A stretch of 64,000 nucleotides of DNA. Source: Taklimakanibacter sp021828105. Lineage in GTDB: Bacteria; Pseudomonadota; Alphaproteobacteria; Rhizobiales; Aestuariivirgaceae. The DNA lies in the NCBI GenBank assembly GCA_021828105.1, contig JAKATG010000017.1, positions 1 through 64,000 on the forward strand, read 5' to 3'. A program made the translations under genes and the position numbers. Below, one piece after another: positions 23,831 to 33,582 of this stretch. Under the pieces are notes generated by a model. That model ran no database searches. It was not told the origin of the DNA and worked only from the letters and a program-made list of their open reading frames with translations. Position 1 is the first letter of the stretch. The number at the start of each line of letters is the position of its first letter.

Positions 23831-23958
23831 GCTTCGCAAGAGTAATCAGCGGTGACGCATGGTTCTGCCAAGCTGATCGAGCGCTCCATCTGCCGTCTGA
23901 TGGAGATGAGTGCTGTATCGTAAAGTGTGCTTTTCATGGCTGTGGACGATGATGAGCT

Positions 23959-25287
23959 TCAGCGATCCTTGAACGCGCGCGACATCTGTTCAGAGAGCGG
24001 CTTCAGAAGGTATTCAAAGAACGACCGCTCCGTCGTCTTGATGAAAGCCTCCGCCTGCATGCCGGCCACCAGACGGAGACCACCGAGCCGGCTGATCTCG
24101 CTCTCCGACAGCGACAGGCGGACCACATAATAGGAGATTTGCAACTCCGGATCGGTGGTCACGTCGGCCGAGACCTGGGCCACTTGCCCAGCGAGCTCAG
24201 GCGTGGTGCGCTGATTGAAGGCCTGGATCCGGACAATCGCTTCCTGCCCGACAAAGAGCTGGTCGATGTCCTGAGGCGCGACCTTGACCTCGAGCCGCAG
24301 CGGATCGTTCATCGGAACGATCAGCATCACCGGTTCGCCGGCGATGATGACGCCGCCGACGGTGTGGACCACCAGCTGATGCACATAACCGGTCTGCGGC
24401 GCCCGGATCTCGGTTCGCTTCAACTGATCTTCGGCGGCGATGCGCTGCTCGGCCAGCTCGGCGATCTTCGGCTGGACCTCGGTCAACTCCTTCGAGGTTT
24501 CGGCGCGGAAGTCCTCGTCGATATTGACGATCTGCAGCTCGGTTTCGACGACCTTGCCCTGCGACTGCGCGATGGAGGCCTCGAGCTGGCCCCTCTGGCC
24601 CTCGAGATCGACATATTCCCGCTCCAGGCTGTTGAAGCGCTGGGTCTGGATGAGCTTTTGCGCCTTCAGCTTCTTCAGGCCCTCGAGCTCCTCATCAGCA
24701 ATGGCGCTCTGCTTTGTGCGCGCCTTCTTCTGCACCTCGAGGCCTTCGATCTCCTTGCCGAGCTGCAGGATGCGCTGCTCGAGCCGCTTCTTGACGCTGG
24801 TGCGGGCATCGCGGCGTGCTTCGAAAAGCGCCCGCTCGCTGACGATGAGCTGAGTCACTTCCGGATCATCCGAACGGGCCATGAGATCGGGCGGGAACTG
24901 CGGTTCGTCACAGCCGGCACGCTCGCAGGTGAGGCGCGCGGCGCGGATACGCAACTCGTCAGCCTGCTTCAGAACGACCTGGAGGTTGGCGCGCAGCACC
25001 GTTTCGTCGAGCCGGATCAGGAGGTCACCGGCCTGGACGAGGTCGCCTTCCTTGGCCAGGAGCTCGCCGACAATGCCGCCGGCCGGGTGCTGCACCTTCT
25101 TGACGTTTGACTGAACGACGAACTGGCCACCCGCCACGACCGCGCCGGAAAGCTGCGCGGTCGTGGCCCAGGCGCAGAGCGCGACAAGGAGCACGGTCGC
25201 TGTGCCGATCCCCAAGACGCTCTGGCGCCGGAGCGAACGCAGGTGGTGAGATGCCGGTTCGGTTGCCGGCTTTTTCTGGATGGTCAT
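23959..25287 (-). CDS. HlyD/PrtE-family type I secretion membrane-fusion protein (system 1)
   Basis: A 442-residue periplasmic adaptor anchored by one N-terminal transmembrane segment (SVLGIGTATVLLVALCAWA, around residues 23-42). The lipoyl halves are seen in VQHPAGGIVGELLAKEGDLV and IRAPQTGYVHQLVVHTVGG. The central roughly 150 residues are coiled coil (KKRLEQRILQLGKEIEGLE) and the C-terminus is LVAGMQAEAFI to KPLSEQMSRAFKDR. It bridges the ABC protein and an outer-membrane TolC, which is not in this cluster. It overlaps the ABC gene by four bases and serves the large secreted protein encoded at 27093-31202. Confidence 0.9.
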   Translation of the reverse strand: MTIQKKPATEPASHHLRSLRRQSVLGIGTATVLLVALCAWATTAQLSGAVVAGGQFVVQSNVKKVQHPAGGIVGELLAKEGDLVQAGDLLIRLDETVLRANLQVVLKQADELRIRAARLTCERAGCDEPQFPPDLMARSDDPEVTQLIVSERALFEARRDARTSVKKRLEQRILQLGKEIEGLEVQKKARTKQSAIADEELEGLKKLKAQKLIQTQRFNSLEREYVDLEGQRGQLEASIAQSQGKVVETELQIVNIDEDFRAETSKELTEVQPKIAELAEQRIAAEDQLKRTEIRAPQTGYVHQLVVHTVGGVIIAGEPVMLIVPMNDPLRLEVKVAPQDIDQLFVGQEAIVRIQAFNQRTTPELAGQVAQVSADVTTDPELQISYYVVRLSLSESEISRLGGLRLVAGMQAEAFIKTTERSFFEYLLKPLSEQMSRAFKDR

Positions 25288-27089
25288 GACACTTGTCGCT
25301 CCGGTCTATTGAATTCCACGACGGTATCCTCCGGTTTTGCCCGAGGTGCCGAGGCGGCGCGTGCCGGCGCGATGCGTGCCGCCGGGGCCAGGCGCGCAAG
25401 CTTATTCGCCACCTCATCCTTCGACCCGAACTCCACGAAGCCTCCGTCGCGCATGAGGCCGACGACATTGGCGATTTCGATAGCGTGGCCGCTATGCGTG
25501 ATCATCACGACGATGCCCCATCGCCGGCGCACAGCTTGGATCGCGCTCGCCAGAGCGCGCTCGCCTTCGGCATCGAGGTTGGAATTGGGCTCGTCCAGGA
25601 CCACCAGGAACGGGTCGCCGTAGAGCGCGCGTGCCAGAGCAATCCGCTGGCGCTGTCCGCCCGACAGTTTCGCTCCGCCCTCGCCGATCAGGGTATCGTA
25701 GCCTTGGGGGAACCTGACGATCAGATCGTGGGCACCCGCCGTCTGCGCCGCCGCGACGATCGCATCGGGCGATGCGTTGGGGTCGAAGCGGGCAATGTTC
25801 TCGGCGACCGAGCCGTCGAAGAGCTCGACATCCTGAGGCAGGTAGCCGATGAAGCGGCCGCGTTGGGTCTCCTCCCACTGGTCGAGTGCCGCGCCATCGA
25901 GACGGACAGTGCCAGAGGCCGCGGGCCACACGCCCACCAGCGTCCTCGCCAGCGTCGATTTGCCGGCCCCGCTCGGCCCGATGATGCCGAGCGCCGAACC
26001 GGCCGCGAGCCTGAAGCTGATATTTTGCAGGATCGGCCGCTTCCCGCCGGGTGCAGCCACGTAGATTCCCTCGACCGCCAAGCTTCGACGTGGTTTCGCC
26101 AGGGCCAGGGGTGGCGCGACGGAGGCCAGGCTTTCCAGGTTTTCGCGCAAGCGCACATAGCTCTGGCGGGAGGCCACGAATGACCGCCAGTGGGCGATGG
26201 CGATCTCGATCGGCGCCAAGGCGCGCGATGACATGATCGCGGCGGCAATGATGGCCCCGGCCGAGATCTCCTGGTGAATGGCATAATAGGTGCCAAGCCC
26301 GAGGATCGCCGATTGCAGCATCAGCCGGAAGATCTTGGCCGCCGATCCGAAGGAGCCCGCCGTGGCGGCGACCCTGAGCGAGCCCGCGACATAGCGGGCG
26401 TTGATGTCGCTCCAGCGGCTCTGCACCGCATGCCGGAAGCCCATGGCGGCGATGGCTTCGGCATTGCGCCGCGCCATGTCGACAACGACATGGCGCTCCA
26501 GCGCATGCGACTGCGTCTCCTTCGCGGCGATGCGGGAGAGGAGGTCGACTGAAAGGGTCAGCACGATGATGACCACGCCGCCGGCAAGCGCCAGCCAGCC
26601 GAGCCCCGGATGGAGCAGGAAGCAGGCGGCGAGGAACAACGGCATGAACGGCATATCGAACAAGGCCGTCGGTCCGAGACCGGAGAGGAAGCCGCGGATA
26701 TTCTCGACATCGCGCACCGGCTGGATCGACTGGCCGGATGTCGCGCCCTTCAACGACAGCATGGTGACGGCGTCGAAGGCGCGCGGCGCCAGCATCTCGT
26801 CAAACCGCGCGCCGATGCGCACCAGCATCCGCGCGCGGATGGCATCGAGAACCCCTTGCGCGCCGAAGGCGGCGAGCGCGATCAGAGAGATCGCCACGAG
26901 CGTCGCCAGGCTGCGGCTGGTCAATACGCGATCATACAGCTGCAGCATATAGAGCGCGCCGGTGAGCATCAGCAGATTGATGATCACCGAGAAGAGACCG
27001 ACCCCGTAAAGCCAGGGTCGGATCTGCTGCAAAGCGAGCGCGGCCTCGCCCGGCGGGCGAGGGCCGCCTCGAACGGAAGACGCATTCAC
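25284..27089 (-). CDS. PrtD-family type I secretion ABC transporter (system 1)
   Basis: A 601-residue fused permease-ATPase. The transmembrane region covers roughly residues 20-310 (LYGVGLFSVIINLLMLTGAL, then YMLQLYDRVL, typical of PrtD/HasD). The ATPase domain has Walker A GPSGAGKST, Q-loop GYLPQDVELFDGS, signature KLSGGQRQRIALARAL and Walker B FLVVLDEPNSNLD. There is no C39 peptidase-like domain, in line with RTX-type substrates. The gene starts three bases after the stop of the secreted protein's gene and overlaps the HlyD gene, forming a substrate-ABC-HlyD operon. Confidence 0.92.
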   Translation of the reverse strand: MNASSVRGGPRPPGEAALALQQIRPWLYGVGLFSVIINLLMLTGALYMLQLYDRVLTSRSLATLVAISLIALAAFGAQGVLDAIRARMLVRIGARFDEMLAPRAFDAVTMLSLKGATSGQSIQPVRDVENIRGFLSGLGPTALFDMPFMPLFLAACFLLHPGLGWLALAGGVVIIVLTLSVDLLSRIAAKETQSHALERHVVVDMARRNAEAIAAMGFRHAVQSRWSDINARYVAGSLRVAATAGSFGSAAKIFRLMLQSAILGLGTYYAIHQEISAGAIIAAAIMSSRALAPIEIAIAHWRSFVASRQSYVRLRENLESLASVAPPLALAKPRRSLAVEGIYVAAPGGKRPILQNISFRLAAGSALGIIGPSGAGKSTLARTLVGVWPAASGTVRLDGAALDQWEETQRGRFIGYLPQDVELFDGSVAENIARFDPNASPDAIVAAAQTAGAHDLIVRFPQGYDTLIGEGGAKLSGGQRQRIALARALYGDPFLVVLDEPNSNLDAEGERALASAIQAVRRRWGIVVMITHSGHAIEIANVVGLMRDGGFVEFGSKDEVANKLARLAPAARIAPARAASAPRAKPEDTVVEFNRPERQVS

Positions 27090-27092
27090 TTC

Positions 27093-30000
27093 CTACACCG
27101 AACTCGACAGCGACTGCAGGTAAGTCTGCATGGCGGCGTCCGCCAGTAGTGTCGTCGGATCGCCGTCAGCCTCGATGTGCACTTGAAGCGAATCAAGGTC
27201 CCCGTCGGTATCGGAGTCGGCCAGTTGCAAGGTCGCGGTGTCGCCATCGGCGTCCGTGGCCTCGATGTCGAAGGCCAGGTTGACGTCCGGCGTATCGGGC
27301 GTGAACGAGAAGCCCTCCAATCCAAGCTTGGCCTTGTCGTTCTGGTTGCCCACCACTTGCAGCTGGATATCGGTGAACCGCTCGCCGCTCGCAAGCTCCA
27401 CAGTGGCGATGAGATCGCCGCTTCCGACTGCGGTATAGGTCACGTCGGCGCCGCCGGGATTGTTCGCGCCGCCATCGTCGAGTAGGGCCACCACCGTCCC
27501 GTCTTCCAGGATAGCGGACCAGACGTAATCTGGATTGCCCGCGTCGTCCTTGATGGTCACCGTGAACTGAGACGCGGCGACCTCGTTTCCGCCCGAGTCC
27601 TCGAACGAAAACGTCACCGATTCCTCGTTCTCGATGGTGTTCTGGACAACACCAATTCCACCGCCCGAGGCCTGGCTCACCTGAAGAGTGGTATCGGCCC
27701 CGGCAGCGGTCTCGGCATCGATAACCAGCTGCAACCCGCTATTCGAGAGAGTCAGGTCGGGGTAATCGCCGGAGGCAATCCCCGCCGCGCTGAAGACCAC
27801 TGGGTCGGGTGGCGGCAGCTCGGCCAGGAGCTCAAAAGTATAAGCACCTGTGTCGTCGATGGTGAACGTATAGAGGTCTTCACCAGGTTCTATAGTCCCG
27901 TCACCGTCGAGATCCATGTGACCAGTTACGGTCTTGCCGTCGAGACTGATGGTGTAGTCGACCCCTTCCTCGCCCGTCGCCTCGGTGATGATGAAGCTCA
28001 CCGCCTCATCCGCACCGACCGAGAACGTGGCCTGACCGCTTGCCGTTCCCGCCGATCCCACGACATTCTCTACGCTCAGGTCTTCGGCGCCGGTGAGCTC
28101 GGGGATGTCGTCCTCCACCGCAATGGTGAAGTCGTCCGCCACCAGCACATTCACTGTGTCGCCGTCGGCGTCCGTCACCTGGATGATCGAGGAGAAGTCG
28201 ATGGCAGGAACCGACGTGCCCGTGGTGACCAGATCGACGTTTTCATCGTCGGCCCCGTCATCCACATGGTCGAGCTGGTCGTCGAGATCGAACTCCCATG
28301 TCCCATCCGGGTTTACCACCAGGGTGAAGACGGTACGTCCGTCGGCCGTGGCCACAAGCGTGTCGAGGGTCCCATCCAAGTTCTCGTCACTCGTCGCATA
28401 GGTGACAGCGTCGCCCTTCGAAAAGAGCTCCGGCAGCGCTGACGTGTCGCTGTCAAGGCCGAAGGCAGCCGGTGCATCCGCTCCCACGGCCACCAGCGCT
28501 GCCAGCGACCCTGCGACGAGGCTCGACTTCTGGTCGTCGTCGTTGGTCTCGCCTGACTCCTTGTTGCCTTCCGACTGGTCGGCGCCGTTCAGGCCTCCCG
28601 GATCACCTCCGACTATCGACATGCCGTCCTCCAAGACCGTCGCCGCGATTGGTGTCGCGTCAGCGGCCCGGATCGGGATGTCGTCGTCGATCGTGATCCC
28701 GAGCGTACCGAGCGCCTCATCGCCGTCGACATCCGTCGCCACATAGCCCAAGGCGAGGTCGATGTTCGGATTCTCGGTGTTGGGTGTGACTCCTTGCCCA
28801 TGCTCCAGCGCTTGCTGCAGCGTGAAGACAAAAGAGCCACTTTCATTGCCGATGCCGGGATTGGTGACTTGCAGCGTAAATGCCGCGGTGGCCGCGGCAT
28901 CAGTCGGATCCGTCGAGCCATAGAGCGTATTGGTCGCCCCGTCCCAGACGTAGGTCAGGGGAAGATTGCCATCGGACGTCATAACCGCATTGCTCGAGGT
29001 GTCCGTGACCGCTTGACCGTCCAGTGCGGCGAAGCTGATCGTCGCCCCGTCGAAATCCGATTCGAAGTCGATCGGGAAGTCGTCGGTCACACTGTCCGAG
29101 CCACCGTCGTCGCCCGGCGATGGGCTCGGCAGGTCTTGATTGCCGGCGGCGAGGAAGTCCTCGTCGACGAAAACGCCAAGCTCGCCAACCACAGGAGCAT
29201 CGTCGTCCAGCGGCACCGTCTCGTCGTCGCTCGCCGGATCGCTCTCGTCGGAATCCGCCGTCGCCAGGTTGTCGACCTGTTCGGCGTCGATGTCTTCCTG
29301 GGTGAGCACATAGGTGCCGGTGAAGGTCGTCGTGTCGGTCTCGCCCACATCCAGCGTGGTCGGTCCGCCAACCACCGTCACCTTGGGATCGGTCACCGTC
29401 ACATTGGTCAGCGTCACATTGCCGGTGTTGCTGACCGCGAAGGCGTAAGTGATCGTCTCGCCGACATCGGCATCGCCGTCACCGTTCTCGTCGTTGAACG
29501 TCCCTGTCTTGACCAGGGCGATCCCCGGGTCCTGCCCCAGGTCCACCGTCTCGTCGTCGTCGTCAGTGACGTCGCCGCCCGCCGGCGGGGAGCCGGTGGC
29601 CAGCGCCAGATTGTCAACCTGACCGGCATCAATGTCGGCCTGGGTAACCACGTAGCTGCCGGTGAAGGTCGTCGTGTCGGTCTCGCCCACATCCAGCGTG
29701 GTCGGTCCGCCAACCACCGTCACCTTGGGGTCGGTCACCGTCACATTGGTCAGCGTCACGTTGCCGGTGTTGGAGACCGCGAAGGCATAGGTGATCGTCT
29801 CACCGAGATCGGCATTGCCGTCACCGTTCTCGTCGTTGAACGTCCCTGTCTTGATCAGATCGATCCCCGGGACCTGCGCCAGCGGCACCGTCTCGTCGTC
29901 GTCGTCTGTAACATTGTCGCCCGCCGGCGGGGACCCGGTGGCCAGCGCCAGATTGTCAACCTGGCCGGCATCAATGTCGGCCTGGGTGACTACGTAGCTG

Positions 30001-31202
30001 CCGGTGAAGGTCGTCGTGTCGGTCTCGTTCACATCCAGCGTGGTCGGTCCACCGACCACCGTCACCAACGGATCGGTTACCGTCACGCCGTTCAGCGTCA
30101 CGTTGCCGGTGTTGCTGACCGCGAAAGCGTAGGTGATCGTCTCGCCGGCATCGGCATTGCCGTCTCCGTTCTCGTCGTTGAACGCCCCTGTCTTGACCAG
30201 AGCGATCCCTGGGACCTGCGCCAGCGGCACCGTCTCGTCGTCGTCGTCGGTGACGTTGTCGCCCGCCGGCGACGTGCCGGTCGCCAGCGCCAGATTGTCA
30301 ACCTGGCCGGCATCGATGTCGGCCTGGGTAACCACGTAGCTGCCGGTGAAGGTCGTCGTGTCGGTCTCGCCCACATCCAGCGTGGTTGGTCCGCCAACCA
30401 CCGTCACCTTGGGATCGGTTACCGTCACGCCGTTCAGCGTCACGTTGCCGATGTTGCTGACCGCGAAGGCATAGGTGATCGTCTCGCCGACATCGGCATT
30501 GCCGTCGCCGTTCGCATCGTTGAACGTCCCGGTCTTGACGATCTCGATCGCCGGGTCATCCGGCACCACGATCGCTGCCGGCGAGAGCTGAATCGACGTC
30601 GCGCCGGAACCGCCGATGTCGACAGTCGTTTGCAAGGAACCGCCGGTCCAGGCCGAAGCGCCATTCGTCGGTCCTGATCCCTGATCCGGCACATCTCCGG
30701 GAGCGGCAATCTGCAGGCCGTAATAGATCTCGGCAATCCCGTTCGTCGTGGTGGGGCCGGTGTAGATGAAGGTAACCGTAACTTGCCCATCTTTGGTGCC
30801 GGTTCCCGTGAAGGTCACATCACTGACCTCCGTGATATCGGCGTCGACCGTGTAAAAACTGCCCTGGATGCCGCCGCCGTTGGCGAACGTGCTGTCTATC
30901 ACGGGGTCTTGACCAGGGGACGCACCCGGTAGCGAGCCCGGAGTCCGGCTTGTGTTAAAGTCGGTAATGAAGGCAAAACCGCCCGCATTGGTGTTCGCCT
31001 GGTAGAAATTGTAGGTGATCGTGAATGTATATTCTTGTCCATTTACGAGTGGGGCCTGATTGGAGGCCTTGAAGACGAAGACATGAGGGATCACCTCGCC
31101 CTCGGAATATTCGGATTTGTTCGCCGACAGGATGTTGTTGTTCCACGCGCCAACCTCATCGGCCCAGTGCTGGTAGACCTTGCTGATCTTTCCTGTAGCC
31201 AT
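27093..31202 (-). CDS. Large type I secreted repeat protein (DUF11/T1SS-143 style domains)
   Basis: A 1369-residue acidic protein. The N-terminal domain (residues 1-195) has no signal peptide. Then come four tandem DUF11-like domains of about 114 residues (each IVKTGTFNDENGDG, TITYAFAVSNTGNVTL, TTTFTGSYVVTQADID). Two VCBS/T1SS-143-like regions follow (TIDDDIPIRAAD, DADGDTVNVLV), then a C-terminal domain ending with LQTYLQSLSSSV-like residues expected for a C-terminal secretion signal (here MQTYLQSLSSSV). Calcium-binding DxDGD motifs recur. The start ATG at 31202 follows GGGAGGACATTACG. It is probably exported by the adjoining ABC/HlyD pair and surface-bound or released as an adhesin or matrix protein. 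That role is inference. Confidence 0.85.
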   Translation of the reverse strand: MATGKISKVYQHWADEVGAWNNNILSANKSEYSEGEVIPHVFVFKASNQAPLVNGQEYTFTITYNFYQANTNAGGFAFITDFNTSRTPGSLPGASPGQDPVIDSTFANGGGIQGSFYTVDADITEVSDVTFTGTGTKDGQVTVTFIYTGPTTTNGIAEIYYGLQIAAPGDVPDQGSGPTNGASAWTGGSLQTTVDIGGSGATSIQLSPAAIVVPDDPAIEIVKTGTFNDANGDGNADVGETITYAFAVSNIGNVTLNGVTVTDPKVTVVGGPTTLDVGETDTTTFTGSYVVTQADIDAGQVDNLALATGTSPAGDNVTDDDDETVPLAQVPGIALVKTGAFNDENGDGNADAGETITYAFAVSNTGNVTLNGVTVTDPLVTVVGGPTTLDVNETDTTTFTGSYVVTQADIDAGQVDNLALATGSPPAGDNVTDDDDETVPLAQVPGIDLIKTGTFNDENGDGNADLGETITYAFAVSNTGNVTLTNVTVTDPKVTVVGGPTTLDVGETDTTTFTGSYVVTQADIDAGQVDNLALATGSPPAGGDVTDDDDETVDLGQDPGIALVKTGTFNDENGDGDADVGETITYAFAVSNTGNVTLTNVTVTDPKVTVVGGPTTLDVGETDTTTFTGTYVLTQEDIDAEQVDNLATADSDESDPASDDETVPLDDDAPVVGELGVFVDEDFLAAGNQDLPSPSPGDDGGSDSVTDDFPIDFESDFDGATISFAALDGQAVTDTSSNAVMTSDGNLPLTYVWDGATNTLYGSTDPTDAAATAAFTLQVTNPGIGNESGSFVFTLQQALEHGQGVTPNTENPNIDLALGYVATDVDGDEALGTLGITIDDDIPIRAADATPIAATVLEDGMSIVGGDPGGLNGADQSEGNKESGETNDDDQKSSLVAGSLAALVAVGADAPAAFGLDSDTSALPELFSKGDAVTYATSDENLDGTLDTLVATADGRTVFTLVVNPDGTWEFDLDDQLDHVDDGADDENVDLVTTGTSVPAIDFSSIIQVTDADGDTVNVLVADDFTIAVEDDIPELTGAEDLSVENVVGSAGTASGQATFSVGADEAVSFIITEATGEEGVDYTISLDGKTVTGHMDLDGDGTIEPGEDLYTFTIDDTGAYTFELLAELPPPDPVVFSAAGIASGDYPDLTLSNSGLQLVIDAETAAGADTTLQVSQASGGGIGVVQNTIENEESVTFSFEDSGGNEVAASQFTVTIKDDAGNPDYVWSAILEDGTVVALLDDGGANNPGGADVTYTAVGSGDLIATVELASGERFTDIQLQVVGNQNDKAKLGLEGFSFTPDTPDVNLAFDIEATDADGDTATLQLADSDTDGDLDSLQVHIEADGDPTTLLADAAMQTYLQSLSSSV
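29190..30560 (-). repeat. Four tandem DUF11-like coding repeats (about 342 bp each)
   Basis: The phrases for TITYAFAV and TTLDVGETDTTTFTG recur at about 342-base intervals, nearly identical at the DNA level. Uniformity of the four units points to recent duplication or gene conversion. The last unit diverges at its end into DSDESDPASDDETV. Confidence 0.75.
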
Positions 31203-31733
31203 CGTAATGTCCTCCCATGCGAAATCTGCGTTCACAGTTTTTCGCCCCCGCTGCGTCAGTCATGTCAGATGAAAAGCAAAATTCGTCCCTTCGCCGCCGA
31301 TCGATCCGGCATGCGCAAAGAGGGACGGAATTGTTGGGCTTCAGAAGGTCACTTTTTCGGGATTTATATACTCAGCATCCGTAGCGACAGGCGTGACTGT
31401 TGCTGAGTTTCGATCAGGGGGATGGACTCAAGTCCACTTCACCTCCCCCGCGTTTACGCGCGGTACCTACACGCAAAGCCTTACTTGATGAGGAAACACG
31501 ATAACAAAGTTGTTAGAATTGTAAAGAAGGAACTTGACGATACGGAATAATTATGCGGATGGCAAAGGTTCCCTCGCAGTGGGAACAAGCTGTGAGATAG
31601 AAACCAGTCACCCGAAAATCTCACCGCCCTACAGGTTTCCCGATCCTGTTTTATATTTGCAACTCTACTCCTCGGCTTCTCATGGCAAACGTCCGGGCTT
31701 GGCTTCCCGGCTTAAAACGCTAAGGTGCCGTCA
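31203..31733. other. Regulatory region between the secreted-protein operon and the phosphatase gene
   Basis: It is AT-richer than its surroundings (AACAAAGTTGTT, AATAATTATG) and holds no convincing gene. The divergent promoters of both flanking genes should lie here. A GGGGGA/TCCCCC hairpin is listed separately. Confidence 0.6.
31417..31449. promoter_or_regulatory. Hairpin GGGGGA...TCCCCC with inner TGGACT-CA-AGTCCA palindrome
   Basis: Outer arms are at 31417-31422 and 31444-31449. The inner palindrome (31423-31436) is almost perfect. It lies about 215 bases upstream of the secreted-protein start and may be an operator or leader structure. No T-run follows on either strand, so a simple terminator is unlikely. 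Confidence 0.35.
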
Positions 31734-32399
31734 ATGATTCCCGCCATAACCTTCGCCGTCGGCGACATCCATGGATGCGAGCGCGCCCTGCTCGAGCTTT
31801 TGCGCCTGTGCACCGACTACGCTTCCGGGCGGGCGCATCGCTTCGTCTTCATCGGCGATTATGTCGACCGCGGCCCGGACAGCCGGTCCGCCATCGCGAC
31901 GCTCCGCGCTTTGCAGCAGCGCATGCCTGGCGACGTCGTCTGCCTGATGGGCAATCACGAGGAGCTGATGCTCGGGGCGATCGACAGCGGCGATCCCAGC
32001 TGGTGGTTCAACAATGGCGGCATGCAGACGCTGCTCAGCTACGGCACGCGCGATCCCGCGGGACTGCCGCAAGACGACATTGCCTGGGTGAGGTCGCTCG
32101 GCCTCTCCTTCGATGACGGCAAAAGGTTCTTCGTCCATGCCGGCGTCGATCCGGATCATCCGCTCGACCGGCAGCCGCGCGAGGCGCTGCTGTGGATCCG
32201 CGGGCCTTTCCATCACAGCGATCGCGATTATGGCCGGCTCATCGTGCATGGCCACACGCCGACGAGGAACGGACGGCCGGAGGTCAGGCCCAACCGCATC
32301 AATATCGATACCGCTTGCGTCTATGGCGGCGTGCTCACGGCGGCGGTATTCACGGCGAGAGAGACCGCGCCGGTCGACTTCCTCACGGCGCGCGAATAA
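31734..32399 (+). CDS. PPP-family serine/threonine (metallo)phosphatase
   Basis: A 221-residue cytoplasmic metallophosphatase with all PPP motifs in order: GDIHG (residues 10-14), GDYVDRG, GNHEE and HGHT, coordinating a di-metal centre. It resembles bacterial PrpA/ApaH-type proteins and could dephosphorylate proteins or cleave dinucleoside polyphosphates. An ATG at 31734 with AAGGTG seven bases upstream is preferred over the GTG three codons earlier. It precedes the GST remnant in the same direction; no functional link is apparent. Confidence 0.88.
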   Translation: MIPAITFAVGDIHGCERALLELLRLCTDYASGRAHRFVFIGDYVDRGPDSRSAIATLRALQQRMPGDVVCLMGNHEELMLGAIDSGDPSWWFNNGGMQTLLSYGTRDPAGLPQDDIAWVRSLGLSFDDGKRFFVHAGVDPDHPLDRQPREALLWIRGPFHHSDRDYGRLIVHGHTPTRNGRPEVRPNRINIDTACVYGGVLTAAVFTARETAPVDFLTARE

Positions 32400-32455
32400 G
32401 GCGCCTTCGTTTCGCAAGGATTGCGATTGTGCTATGGCCTTTTGAGGGGGTTCCC

Positions 32456-33146
32456 ATGATCACGCTCTTCTCCTACCCGAAGCTTTTCGGAGTCGCCGAC
32501 AACAACGGCTACGGCCTCAAGGTCTATGCGTTTCTGAAGCTGGCCCAAATACCCTTCGTTCATCAGAACATCTTCGATGCCGCGCAGGCGCCGCGCGGAC
32601 AGCTGCCCTATATGGTTGATGACGGCGAGACGATCGGCGACAGCGACACGATCATCGCCCATCTCAAGCACAAATATGATCCGCCCATCGATCAAGGGCT
32701 CGGCACGGCGGAGCGCGATACCAATCTATTAGTCTCGCGGCTGCTCGATGATCTCTATTGGGTGATGTCCTACTCACGCTGGCAGGACGAGGCGTTCTGG
32801 CCGCAGTTCCGCGACGCGCTCATCCATGAGCATCCCCCTCAGCGAAGCGGATCTCGGCAAGGCGCGCGAGTTCAATTTCAAGCGCTATCATTTCCAGGGC
32901 ATCGGCCGCTTTCAGCCACCCGCCGCCTATGCGCGCGGCATCGCCGATCTCGAGGTGCTGGCCAATCTCGTCCCGGCGACCGGATATGTGCATGGGGCGA
33001 AGCCAGGCAGCGTCGATGCCGCCATCTACGGCTTCATCGCCAATATCCATTTCTATCCGATTGGGACTCCGCTGAAGAAGTTCGTGGCCTCCAGCGCAAA
33101 GCTCGTGCGCCATTGCACCCAAATCCATGGCTTGATCGGTTCCTGA
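32456..33146 (+). pseudogene. Glutathione S-transferase gene with a frameshift
   Basis: The first frame reads ITLFSYPKLFGVADNNGYG, through GQLPYMVDDGETIGDSDTI, to FRDALIHEH. Homologous sequence then continues in a different frame with LSEADLGKAREFNFKRYHFQG, down to HCTQIHGLIGS. The switch is near 32826-32835, and total length (691 bases) is one more than a multiple of three. The thioredoxin-like N-terminal domain and the helical C-terminal domain are both otherwise intact, so the event is recent or a sequence error. Confidence 0.75.
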
Positions 33147-33336
33147 TTGTACATTCAGCCAGGCTCTGGCCTCACCACAAAAGATAACTGGTGCTATGAC
33201 GCGGGTGACGCATCCGCTTTGATCATCTTCGGCGCGCCCAACCACGACCCCCCGGATGTGAACAAGCGCGCCCTTGAGGGCCCCGCAGCGCGAGCTTCGG
33301 GGCTCTTTCGCTTCGCGGGATATTCGGCCGGCACGC

Positions 33337-33430
33337 AACTCCTCCTTCCCCCTTGGCTTCCCCCGCTCTCGCCTTCGCGAAGCCCAGGCTTCGCTTCGGC
33401 GCAGCAAGGTCGCGGGAGAAGGAGGAAGTT
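33337..33430. repeat. Imperfect inverted repeat, MITE-like
   Basis: Ends AACTCCTCCTTC and GAAGGAGGAAGTT pair, with internal hairpins such as CGCCTTCGCGAAG and GCCCAGGCTTCGC. The rest of 33147-33500 holds no convincing gene. Confidence 0.5.
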
Positions 33431-33582
33431 CCGGTTCGCTATCCACTTTTCCCGGCCACGCCCGCGCGCTAAGGTTGCCCGGATAGGGGGAGGGGACGGT
33501 CATTCACTCGCTGCCGATAGCGCATCCGGATGAAGCGAAGGCCGCGGCGGTTACGGCGACACCGCTCGCTTACGCCATAGCG

